Positions 1 through 11,965 of a stretch of 64,000 nt of DNA are shown one piece after another (the first letter of the stretch is position 1; every line of letters starts with the position of its first letter). This DNA is from Thamnaconus septentrionalis (Eukaryota; Chordata; Actinopteri; Tetraodontiformes; Monacanthidae). Position numbers and translations under genes: made by a program. The stretch lies in NCBI GenBank assembly GCA_009823395.1, contig CM020507.1, positions 6,346,501-6,410,500 of the forward strand. Direction: 5' to 3'. The notes under the pieces are model-generated. The model was not told the DNA's origin. It did no database searches and saw nothing but the letters and a program-made list of their open reading frames with translations.

Positions 1-140
1 ATGCAGGTTGTTTGGCTCCATATAAAAAGGTTCACTGTTCTATCTGGAGGAAGATTATTTTTGATAAATATCAATGCTGGAACAAGACTTTGTCCCAGTT
101 TGACATGTTTAGCCCCAGCGAGTGTCTGAGTATGACTCCT
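1..140 (+). mobile_element. hAT-like element, 3' portion
   Basis: Shares the second half of the 55691-56098 element: ggttgtttggctccat, then ctggaggaagatt, gactttgtcccagtttgac and a tctgagtatgactcc end. Its start lies outside the window. Confidence 0.55.
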
Positions 141-543
141 ATGATGCAGAGGGTTACTCACAGCTGATTGAAGAGTGAGTGCGGACGCTGGTGGGGGTTG
201 AAACACTTCCTCAGCTCAGCAGGAGAGTGAAGACGCATGGCAACAAACCCTCATCTCACCCTTCACCTGGTCAACACAGTGAGTAGCGCTGGAGATTGAT
301 GCAAATCAAGACCAGAGAAAGGAACAAAAGGTGACGGACAGACAATGAAACTACATGAGCTTCAAACCAGTGGAGCTCCACTGCTGGAGTCCCAAGAACC
401 ACAATCTCTGCTCCTCATCATCATTATCAAGTTGCAAAGAGCCAAACTTATTCCACAAAAATAAAAATTCCAGCCCACTTTCTATCATGTCTAGTAAAAA
501 AAATGATTGTATGTGAATTGTATGTCCACCCTCGCAGGCTAAC

Positions 544-545
<2 letters not shown>

Positions 546-621
<76 letters not shown>
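546..621. repeat. (TG)n microsatellite
   Basis: Uninterrupted dinucleotide run. Confidence 0.97.
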
Positions 622-622
<1 letters not shown>

Positions 623-2039
623 GCGTGCCCCAGTCTGTACTGAGACTCTGATGTACTTCCTGATGCTGCTGCTTTATTGGTTATTCTAGACGGCGATGGG
701 CCGTCGTGACCTTTAATAACCTGCACCTGTAGCAGCTCAGTATCAGGTGCAGGGAGCGGAGCAGCAGCTGAGGCCCTCAACTAGGAGAACACATCTTTGC
801 CAACTTAGAAACACACACACGCACACACACACACACAAACACATGCACGTATGGGTGTGTACGTACGTGCATGCGTGCGGCTCTTCCTTCCACAATGCTG
901 CATTTGTCTGACAGCTGATCTCCATGTTATAGGAGCTAGAAGTATATTAGGTAGGGCTAACACACACACACACAAACTCATGTCTTCAGATGGTTATCGT
1001 GTTTACACACTCATTAGCTGTGCTTGAAACTCTCTCACTGTTGATTACTGCTGATGTCAGTAGCAATGACAGTCTGGGAGACCAGCCTGTGTGCTACAAA
1101 CATACGCTGACTGAATTTACACGTGCACGCTTCAAACAGCGGGTCAGGTTCCAGACAACACGCTGTCGTTCGCACGCTGACTTGGGCAGCGTTGGTCCAA
1201 ACTGCCGCATTTTCATTTGAACCGTCTACAACTGTTCACAAGTGTGTTTGTTAGTTTCTCTTGTGTGACTCTATATTGAAAGGACTCTGAAAACACTGAA
1301 AACATGGAGGAAATACAGCTATTTTATGACTGACTGACTATTAATATCTCTTCTTTAAAGTTGGAGGGCCGGATTAAAAAGTTTAACGGGCCGCATATGG
1401 CCCCCGGGCCGTAGTTTGCCCGCGCCTGTCTTCGAGAAATAAGCCACCTGAAGCGGAACCCTGTGTGTCAGGCAGGGGGCCCCGGAGCCTCACAGGTGTC
1501 CTTTAACATGTGCAAAGGTTGCCCCTCCTCCACAGCGGCTCCCCATGTGGTCATTCATCAGATTGCAGCGGGAAAACATCAAAACACAACAATCTCCGGG
1601 GGGCACTTCTCCCCCCGAGAGGACAATGGGCCTCTTGAACACAGAAATCTACATCACGATTCTCTTCCATGATGTGTGACATCAGCAGCGGCTCTGTGTG
1701 GCGTCTCATCAAGTTAATGATTCCAGTCAAACCAGCGGTGGGATTGTTTCTCAGTGTCTCGGTGAGAAGCTGTTGACTGGGACTCGCCCAGTAAGAAACA
1801 ATGTCAACAATCTTGTAGTTTGGCAGATGTTGTAGGAAGGACCAGACACAGGGGGAGCCAGGTGAGCCAGGTGAGCAGAGTGACACAGTCAGAGTGAACA
1901 GCCGGGTCGCCCAGGAAGAAACTGTGCTCTCTGATCAGTCAAACCATGTGACCTTGCAGAGTCTGAGGAAGTGAAGCCAGTCCAAACACACATCAACACC
2001 ACCAACACCCTCAAGGTTGCATGTGTGTGGATGTGTGTT

Positions 2040-2114
2040 TGAGTGAGTGAGTGAGTGAGTGAGTGAGTGAGTGAGTGAGTGAGTGAGTGAGTGAGAGAGA
2101 GAGAGAGAGAGAGA
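2040..2114. repeat. (GAGT)n then (GA)n compound microsatellite
   Basis: Thirteen or so GAGT units run into a (GA)n tract. Confidence 0.95.
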
Positions 2115-2868
2115 AAGACTGTTTCACTCTATACTTTGCTGCACGTCAAGTACACAGTGTAAAGAATTTTGCGAGGAACTTCTCCCTCCTGTCGTGTGTG
2201 ACGTTTGGAATTCAGAGGAATTTTTCTTAAGAAAGTGATTTTCATGTTTAGTCATTCACTCATCTATTTATTTATGAATTTATTTGCCATCTTAACTTTG
2301 TTGTTTGTTTGTTAATAAAAAAGCCATTTCCTGGTAACCTGGTAAATGAGCAGCTACTACTAACTACTACTAACTACTACTACTACTACTACTGTGTAGC
2401 TACTAGTGTAGTAGGCGCTACTGCGACACTGTCAGTGTCAGTTGTGCGTGCTGATCTTGGCGTCTGGTCTGGAGGCTCTCTGATGACAACACGTCTCACC
2501 ACCACTCTTTGAATCCTCTGCTCTCCTGCCGCTGAACAGTGGTGTCAGCTTGCAGTCGTTTGTTTGGGAACCCAAACAGGGATTAGAACCAAACGCTCCG
2601 TCCCACTTTTAGACCACTAAGTACTTTCTGCAGCCGCGGCTGAACAACACAGGCAGCTGTTTGGCGATGTTTCAAAAGGGGATGAAGGTGCACGAGTGTG
2701 CCACCAAGCCGGTGCCTTGGAGAGCAACTAGGTGGCGCTAGGTGGCGCTCATCAGCTGTTGCCCCCTGCACAGACAGAGGGCGCTGCGCCTCCACCAGCA
2801 GGATGTGTGGTGACAGCCAGAGGTTGTGTTTTGAGAGGCCCTCCCCTTCCTAAACACTCCCTTACACC

Positions 2869-3210
2869 ACAGGTGTTCAACTCTGGCCTGCAGACCACAT
2901 TTGGCCCACAGTGTAACTATATTTGGCCCGCTGCTATTATACAGCACATGTACCCGCTAATACTACAAATCAAAGAATGCTCTGCTGGTATTTTGATGCG
3001 TCAATCGGGACAGTACGTTGATTGAAGGATATTATTATGATTATGACTGTGTGTAATATTAAATTATTTATTGTATGTAGCTTTGCTTTGTTCCACACTC
3101 AGTGTTGAAGCAAAACATGTTTGGCTCCATTATTTCTTAATAAATAAATAGATTTTTTTCAATAATTATCAATGAGACTTATCAACAAGACTTTGTCCCT
3201 GTTTAAAATT
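2869..3210 (+). mobile_element. hAT-like element, degenerate copy
   Basis: Begins CAGGTGTTCAACTCTGGCC and follows the 55691 copy through the tacagcacatgtacc, gaaggatattat and gctttgctttg landmarks. It then decays through ttggctccat to gactttgtccctg. No clear 3' terminus. Confidence 0.6.
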
Positions 3211-3882
3211 GTTTAAAATTTTAAACTGTTTAAAATTTAAAATTCTTCTTCTTCTTCACTGTGTGAGTTTCACTCCTGCTGCTCTACACACTCAGAGCCA
3301 CAGTCCCAGAAGGAGACGCGCTCTGGTGCGTAGACATTCCAAGCTGGTTTCACCTTTCCAGTTCAAATATGCCCAAGGCCTCGCAGTGGGAGACGCGTCT
3401 CCAGAGGCCCTTCCTTACCTGTCGGCGCCACCTCAAGGCGCAGCCCGGCACTGTGGGTCTCCCCAACCCTGTCATTTCTAACCCTTCCTCCTCATCTGGC
3501 ACAGATCAATCAAAGACCTCACAGTCCCAGTTACAGAGGGTTGTTCACCATCACAACTGCCAATCAGACGCTCCTCTTACTCGAAGCAACTGGCATGACC
3601 AAAACCAAATGCTCCAGACGAGAGGCGCAACTTCTCTCAGGAGGAAATCAGAGCTTCAGACCCTGAAAAGCACATTTATTCGCAATCTGGCTGGTATCTA
3701 CAACAAATACACAACATCCAAGGTCCTTGGAATAAGATGTCATGGAAAAAGCGGGAAGCTCCTTTATACCCTCCTCCCCCCACCTCACCCCCACCCCCGC
3801 CATTCACCATTACAAGTTCATGACCTCACCAAAAGCTACTTTCCTCATCATTTACACTCGCACAACTCAGCAGAGTAGCGGA

Positions 3883-3884
<2 letters not shown>

Positions 3885-3922
<38 letters not shown>

Positions 3923-3978
3923 AAGGATCTCTACCTCAGGTTACAGCACATGCATGTTGAAAGATGCTTTTGCCAGCA

Positions 3979-4074
<96 letters not shown>
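3885..4074. repeat. (CA)n and (TG)n pair
   Basis: A (CA)n at about 3888-3920 and a long (TG)n at 3982-4074 face each other across 60 bp, giving a potential large inverted repeat. Confidence 0.95.
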
Positions 4075-4076
<2 letters not shown>

Positions 4077-4528
4077 CTAAGCTAATGAAAACATCCTCTC
4101 GTGTTTCAGCAGTAATGGCCCTGCTGAAACTTGTGTCTGATCCCCAGAAGGTTCCAGACTCTTGTTTTGCTACATATATTCAGCAGCAGCAGCAGCAGCA
4201 TCAGAGTCTCCACTGCTTCACAGTCCACGGAGGTGAGTGTGTGTAAAGGTGTGTGTGTGAGACTCTGCTTCTATACAGGTGGAGGAAGAGGAGACACCTG
4301 GAACAAGTCAAACATATCTGACAATAGATTCCGATTTTTTTCATTTGTTTCTCTGTTTTTCCATTTGTGATTCCTGAAAAGTGCTTAGAATGCCAAGTTT
4401 CATCTCTTTTGACTGGTTTTCACGAAGTCATTCATTCTACATCATCACATTATAAGGTTCACCGGTGTCCCGACAGATTTGTTTGGTTTACAGAAATTTC
4501 TGGACTAAAAACACCTTCTTTGGAGATC

Positions 4529-4585
4529 AAACGTAGGATAATCTGTGACGGATTATCCTACGTTTCTTTCACATAGAAAGAAACG
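4529..4585. repeat. Double hairpin
   Basis: AAACGTAGGATAATC (4529-4543) pairs exactly with 4551-4565 across a 7-base loop. The second arm's CGTTTCTTTC (4561-4570) also pairs with GAAAGAAACG (4576-4585). The two stems share bases and are mutually exclusive. Confidence 0.7.
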
Positions 4586-5258
4586 TAAAATGTCCAAAGA
4601 TAAAATACATTCTTCACCTGCATTCATCCTGCTTCAGGTTACTGACCCAAATCCAAAAGAAAATGTTTTTATTTAACGAGCAGCACTTAACGGCTGTTGC
4701 TCTCAGCTTTAAATAGAGGTTGAGTTTCACAGAGTCTGCAGAGTTTTGCTATTCCGACATAAAGAACCATAGATGTGAAGATGTGAAGGCTGCTTCACAA
4801 AGCCACGGATGGTGAGAGAAATGGAAACACGGCGGCGGGTTCAATTCTTGAGTTCAGGCGACCAACAAACACTTGACTTTATACAAGCTGTCCTTCGAAA
4901 GAACGACAATGTGACGTCCAATAGCAACACAGAAAACAAACCCTTGAATTTCACCTCATGTGTTTTTCAATTTCAAAAAAAGCAGTGAAAGCTTAATATG
5001 ATGAAAACAGGACAAAGAGGAGTCAAGGCTTCATATTTGAAGAGGTTGTGAGATTGGAGGCACTCACTGATTCCTGCCTATACAGTTGGAAATTAACTGC
5101 AGTCAGTATAAATCTTAGTGTGAACGCGACACTCTGGGTGGGTCCATTTCCCTCATCGCTAAGAAAACACAACATCCCAAACAGTGCGAGTCACACTGCT
5201 TTCATTTCACACAAGCTTACTTTTTATTGCCACCCAATAAACCACTCCAGTCACATAG

Positions 5259-5260
<2 letters not shown>

Positions 5261-5341
<81 letters not shown>
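5261..5341. repeat. (TG)n microsatellite
   Basis: Uninterrupted run ending in GCGCGC. Confidence 0.97.
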
Positions 5342-5347
<6 letters not shown>

Positions 5348-6774
5348 AATGGGCGTTTGCGTCTAGCCAGTTGTGTGTCTGTCTGTCTGTCTGTGGACTT
5401 ACTGCATGTGTTCCCCCCCCAAAGCCAAAAAACTCAGTCGGACAAAGAGGTCAATTCATATTAAACGTGCAGAAAAAAATAAGGCCAAATTAGTCATAAA
5501 TCAAAGCTACACCAACATTAATTCCACATTTAAACTACAATCAGAGGAAAAGTAAATTCAAATGATCAAATTTACTCCGATAAAAAGGTGCCAGTTATTT
5601 CTGAGTGTTGTAAAAGAAAAAAATCCTGTCAAAAAAAAAACACTAAAAGTAAATAAATCTTACTGCTTCACTCAAAAGTAAAATACAAAATAAGTTTCCA
5701 AGATGCCACATGTAGTTTAGTCCCCAAAAAACATTTACAAAGCAAACTGCAGAGGCCATGTTGCAGGAACAACCGACTGGTTGGAGACGGTAATGATCTT
5801 CCGTCATCACTGAAACTTATGTCAACATAAAAGAGGGCAGGCTTTTAATTCAGAGAAAAATCATCAAGTACTTTTTCAACTACAAAGCCGTAGTTTCTTA
5901 GTAGACAAGTACAAATCTGCTGCATCAACACTGAGTGATGTAACACAACTAAACAAAAGCAACATGCGGTGGAGGATGTTCTAAATGCTGTTGTGGTTTC
6001 AACTGAACTGGCAGCCAACACTGCTAATTGAGAGCAATCATTAGTCATTAATCATCATTAATCATTAATCATTAGTTATAATGGTGTTATACTGGAGATG
6101 TAGGCAAGAGGAAAGCCCTCGTCATAAGCAGCAGCATCAGTAGGGGGCAATAGTGTGAGATTTCACACAACAAGCAGTTACGCAACACTGTCAAATGTAT
6201 CGTGTGACCTGTAAACGAGTGGGAAAAGATGTCATTGGATTTGTGTGAGTTTTGTTTGTGTAAAACTGTTTTGCTGATATTATGTGGGAGAGTTTTTCTT
6301 TCATTAGTTCAGGGCACCAAAACAAGAACGGTCTTATTTGTTGTGATAAACACAGAGACTGATGACAACTTTCAGCATCGACTGTGAAGGAGAAATTAAT
6401 TTTGTGTTTTCAAGCTTCAAAAATACTGTGAACAGCACATTTAACAGCTTGTTTTTTTAGTATATCTTAAAAAAAGCACCAAAATCTGGTCTCACCTACG
6501 TACCAGCCACTCACTCACCATCTGGCTGGAACTCCTCTGCCGTCTGGGCTGAACTACGGTTGTACGTGGGAAGCAGAAAATGCCACAGTGGGTGTCAGTT
6601 TACAGCGCCGCCTTCAGGTACCAGCAGCAGAGAGAGCGCCAGGCGGTGCGCTACACGGTCGCTGCTTCTGCTGCGAAACAGGATCAGTGAGGCGGAACGC
6701 AACATATCCCGTCTTTCACCAGGACCACACAACCTGTCGTTCTTCTCCCCGCCACACAACAGCCACTGCAAACA

Positions 6775-6860
6775 TCAAGGGTGTCAAACTAAATACACAC
6801 AGAGGAGCTACACATGTCGAACTGGGACAAAGTCTCGGTCCAACATTGATATTTATGTGA
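6775..6860 (-). mobile_element. hAT-like element, terminal fragment
   Basis: Reads AGGGTGTCAAACTAAATACA, then gaactgggacaaagtctcgg and tccaacattgatattta. This is the reverse complement of the 3' end of the same family. Confidence 0.5.
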
Positions 6861-7320
6861 CGTTATACCAATATCAGTATCAATATAATATGTTTATGAT
6901 ACAATAGTGCACCACGGCAATCAGATAGTCAATTATTTCACACGTTGACTGGAAATGGAAACTTTTAGAGTAAAAAAATGTGAGCTATGTATTTCCTCCA
7001 TAGTGAGTCCCTGTTTCAAACACTGTATTCCAACATTGTTGATTTTGAAGATGCGAGAAAGGCTTTGTCTTAGAAAGAAAACAGATTTCCTTCCATTTAC
7101 TTGCGATGGCAGGTATTGACTTGTGCTCCATTTGCACACCACAAAAGGAACATGATGTCATTTCAACTGCAAAATTCTCGTGAAACAAACAATGAGCGAT
7201 ACATTAATGCGCTGAGTCCAGACCAGTCTAATGGTACCAAAACCACCCACTGGCTCCCCCACTCCACTGAGCCACAGTGGATGCCATACAGTTCTCATTC
7301 AAAGAAGATTGATTCATGTA

Positions 7321-7321
<1 letters not shown>

Positions 7322-7363
<42 letters not shown>
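7322..7363. repeat. (CA)n microsatellite
   Basis: Uninterrupted run. Confidence 0.97.
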
Positions 7364-7364
<1 letters not shown>

Positions 7365-8056
7365 GTGTCTGCAGGAGAAACTGCTGCCACCTAGTGGTCA
7401 AAAAAGACTACACTTCAAAGTGACAAAACAATGAATTCCCCAGTTACATGTGTAACAGTTTCAGAAGCCTGAAGCCGTCAAATGCAGTCAAGCAAAGAAG
7501 AACCAACCAGTCAGCCAGTGAATCAGGTAGCCAGTGAATCAGTCAGTCCGTCAGTCAGTCAGTGGTGGTCTGGCTGGCTGCTTCCACCTGCCCCAGTGAG
7601 TCCAGTGTGTTTGCAGAGGGTTTGACTGACGCACTGACTGCACCATCAGTGTGTTTATCCAGAGAGCCAGCAGCTGGCAGCCCCCTAGTGGAGGTGTGAA
7701 GCACAGCGCCCAGTCACGGACGGGTCAGTAGTGTGTGAGTGTGTGTTTGTTAGCAGTGTTATTGCAGTGGTTTGCAGTGTGAACTTCAGGAGGTGTCAGT
7801 GACGGACGGCAGCAGGCTGGAGGATGTGACTCATTACTGGCTGCACACTGGCCTCACTGTTGACTGACCACCCCTGACTGGACACTGCAAACAAGGAACT
7901 CAGCTGATTGGCTGCCTGTTTACAGAGGAAAGTTATTTATTTATTTATTTATTCATGTATTTACATATTTATTTATTTTCCACCACAACATTGTGACACT
8001 GTGGTTTCCTTGTGTTTTCAAATCAGCTTGTTTACTTTGAAACGTGTCGCACAGAC

Positions 8057-8059
<3 letters not shown>

Positions 8060-8128
<69 letters not shown>
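8060..8128. repeat. (TG)n microsatellite
   Basis: Uninterrupted run. Confidence 0.97.
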
Positions 8129-8131
<3 letters not shown>

Positions 8132-9521
8132 TGTGCACGCGGGCTGCATGGTTTGTTGAGTTGCTGTTATCACACCTGCTGCTGGCTAATGTTAAAAGAT
8201 GGTGGTGAAAAAACAACACGTTTCAGGTCAGAAATAAAAAATAAAACGTAAAAATGGATCACCTCATGTTTTAGGTCAAAAACAACACACTGATAGAGTG
8301 TGGAGCATTTTTTTAGTGGTTGTATGATCTTTCGGGACCTTTTCTAGTGGTTCTACGGCATATAGCTGCATATCACATTTGAGAGACTAAACCACTGCAG
8401 CCACAGACACGCAAAACGACTAACCAGGACATGGGAGAGTACAAGCAGCAGAGTGGAGTCGAACGTGCGTGTCCTTGTCTGCTCTTCCATCTCCGCTGAG
8501 GTTGCTCCCCAGGTTGGTGAGGTGCTCCACGTCCTCTGCGTTTGTCAAACCGCCGCATTTATCAGATGGAGATCAAGATCTTCATCCTGTTTTCAAACAG
8601 GGACATTTTCCTATGGAGCCGACAAAGCGCACACCAGTCGCCTTCAACAGCCGGGGGGAATTTAGGGGGTTGGGGGTGCAGTCGGGGGGATGTGGGGGGG
8701 CACATGTGATGAACTCATGTGCCGCCATATGAAAATGCCTGCAGCAAGGCCACGTAAACCTGTGAGCTCAACCTCCGTTTCTTCATCGTTCACTCCCCAC
8801 TTTCCATCTCACACGTTCTCAGACAACAAAGGAGAACCTCGCTGGGGACCCCTGACCAATCTCCCCCTCGACCCCCCCACCCCGCCCCCCGAACCTCCCC
8901 CCAGCCCCAGGCAGCGGCAGCAGGGCCTCATAAACGTCTCCAGACGCGAGGGCTCTGTCCGCCATCTGACAGTGATTAGGACGCAGCCCTGGAGAACACG
9001 GGTAGACCGCCGCCGCCACCACCCCACCCCTCCCCCACCCTCACCCCCCACACCCCCTGCCGCTGCAGCACACCTTCACATGCGGCTGAACCCAAACATG
9101 CCACCCACACGTCTCTGGATGGAGGCACACCGGAGACGCCAATCATGCGGGGGATGGGGGGGGGGGGGTAAGTGGGGGGCAGCCAGTCGGGGTCCCACTG
9201 TACTGGCGTCTGCACAGCGATCACATGTCCATGAGAGTGAAGGTCCAGTAGAAGAACCACCATGCAGTGGGAGGTCCAGGAGGAAACTCAGCTACAACAA
9301 AAAACATCTCGACTTTAGGCATGAAAAAAGTTGGAAGTTGGAACAAGTTAAAAAAAACAACAAAAAAAAAACAGAAAGCTTGCTGAAAACGTGAACCTCT
9401 CTCGCTACTTTCCAAGGTCGCCAATAGGACCGCATCTCATTGGTCAGTCACCTGGCCGGCATCCTCCTGTCTCTCTCTTTCGTGAATACACTTCACACAT
9501 CAGCACTTGTTGCCTGGTTGC

Positions 9522-9558
<37 letters not shown>

Positions 9559-11047
9559 CTTGTGACTTCTTCTACGTGTTTTAGCAGCCGTGTGTTGGTC
9601 AGAGCAAAGACGGGTGAACGTTATATATGAAATTAGGAGTTAAAGGTTGAAAAAACTAGAAGGTGCAGCGTTAACGCAGAAGTGCAATACTTTTCATCTG
9701 CTGCTGCTGCTGCTGCTTGTCCTCGTCTCTGCTTCTCCCTCTGACATCTGACGGCTATCATGGCACGGCCTCACGGCTCCCTGCAACCACCACCGTGGAG
9801 TAACTCCCTACCGCTGATATCACTTGCTCATCTACACTTGGAATTAACTTAAATACACATACACACACACACACGCACTCTTTACTTTCCCTCCCGCCGT
9901 CGTGCCCTGGTCCTTTCCACCCCTTGCTCACGCACCCCTCACCCCCTCCCCCACCTCTCCCTGGAACAGAACAGTCACGGCTGTGTGCACTGTTGATGAG
10001 GCTGAAATGGACCCTGGTGTTGTAGCTTGTGTTTCCTGTGCCGGGCTGCCGTGGTCCATGACCTTATCTGCGACTGGGATTAGGCAGCTTTTATTGCCGC
10101 CAGCATAACTTCCTATTAACCCTGTTTTCTCCTGAGCTCCATCAACGCAAGGCATTGTGGGTTCATGACGCTCACCAGCTACCAATATTTTCAACGGGCT
10201 GCTCTGGAATTGTCATTTGCTGTGTTGTTGTTTTGTGTCTTTGTCTGTGTGTAATTCTGGTGAGGTCAGTGGTGCAGTCTCTCTACGTGAGACGCAGCTC
10301 ACGCCGTTCACAGAGCTGCATTCGCCGCTTGTCGTCCAAAAGCTTCGAGGAGACACTCTGGTTCAGTCGCCAGGGTTTTTGTGACAAATTCCGTCCATTT
10401 GATTTTCCCTAATGAAATAGTGAGGAGGGCAGACTGAGTCCACACTGGCTGGCTGATGTCTGGCGACCTCCTGACCTCTGTCTGCGGCTGATATCACGGT
10501 GCTGCTTGGCAGCAGAATCAGATTCCTGGTGCTTGTAGCAGAAAAACTCCACTGTTCCAAAACCATGTAGGCAAGATAGTCAAGACACAATTACATCTGT
10601 GAAGGGAGAAGGAGATGTACGGCTTTCAAAACCACAACAGCTGAGCCTAAAGTGCCAAAGGAAAGTCATCAGAGAATTGATGAAAAGATAATGATTTACT
10701 GAAAAGCAAAAGACAATCTGAGAGGAAGGGCCCTCACACTAACAGAAACATTGTAGAGGCAGAAGCAATGTAGGTTTTTATTGACATAGTGGCAAAAAGA
10801 AAAGTGCAAAAACAGAAGGGAGGGTTTCAGTCAGTGTTGACGATCATCTGCTAACCCACATCTTCACTTTCATTCCTTTCTTATTGCGCTTTTCCACACA
10901 CCTATTTGTTACACTTAAATGTGTTTTGCATCCAACAGCCACCTACAATATGATAACTGACCAATGTCTTAGAGAAGGCACAACTTTTAATCTAGGTAGA
11001 AAATATAGAAGAACCATTTTTAATCAAACACAGCTTTCTAATCAGTG

Positions 11048-11056
11048 CTGCTGCAA

Positions 11057-11090
<34 letters not shown>

Positions 11091-11272
11091 AACACGCAGT
11101 CATCAGCCTCACGGCTCGGCTGGGCACTGTTGAAGGGCATCTGCTCCCTCCTTCCCTCCCTGGACTCTAGCTGTGCCTGTTCTGGTCGGCTTGATTAGGT
11201 TCCAGCTCCGTCACGTAGAGGCTCGTTAACTCATCAACTTTGCAGGCAGCAGCAGCAGCAGCAGCAGCAGCA
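11048..11272. repeat. (CTG)n and (CAG)n trinucleotide pair
   Basis: CTG units at about 11060-11090 and CAG units at about 11247-11272 lie in opposite orientation about 160 bp apart. Confidence 0.9.
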
Positions 11273-11908
11273 GTCCTCCTCTTCTCCTCCTGCTGTCTGC
11301 CAGGATCAGAAAAACATCCTGATTGAGATATCAGTGATCAACAGACGCCCCCGGGCTTCATTTAACAGTCAACTAATTGGCTTGAGGACGACAGTGTCCA
11401 GCAGGAGGTGGTGCAAAGTCTCCCAGAGGCCTGCTTCCTATTCTAATGGCCCGGCACCAGGGATCCATATCAACCCAGCAGACACGCAAGTGAACAAACA
11501 CTCCTTCACCTCCCCACCCCAACTACCTCCCTACCGCCTCTTTGAGATTTGATTCAGCAAGCATCAGATTCAGTATCTCGGGTAGAAAATCTGCTTTGGC
11601 GCGGATCAGATTTAATTAGGGCTGAATAATGACGTTGGAGAGAACTCATGGACGAAGAGCCGCTGATGGATCTTCATCCGGAGGTGCAGCAGTGTAGCAG
11701 TGCCTGCGTGGGCAATGTGGACACTCGTCCAAGCCGACTGGTATCAGTGATCCAACACAGACTGCAGCAGTGGCAGCAGATGATGGGGGGGGGAAGAAAG
11801 ACACGTGTAGAGAGGAAAACAGACAGAAAGAAGGACGCAGTGTTGAAATTGATTGTAGACATCAGGAGACTAGACCAGAGGTGGGCAACTGTTTGACTTG
11901 TGCGGCCA

Positions 11909-11965
11909 CAATGGATGGATGGATGGATGGATGGATGGATGGATGGACATATGGATGGATGAGTT
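11909..11965. repeat. (GGAT)n microsatellite
   Basis: About ten GGAT units, adjoining a hAT-type terminus remnant. Confidence 0.95.

Noticed and set aside
546..621. Cys-Val and Thr-His repeat proteins over (TG)n/(CA)n tracts throughout the window
   Set aside because: Dinucleotide repeats are open in several frames, so these carry no coding signal.
8690..9394. 234-residue plus-strand open frame
   Set aside because: It is made of proline codons in a C-rich patch and polyA-derived lysines, with no domain and no exon-like borders.
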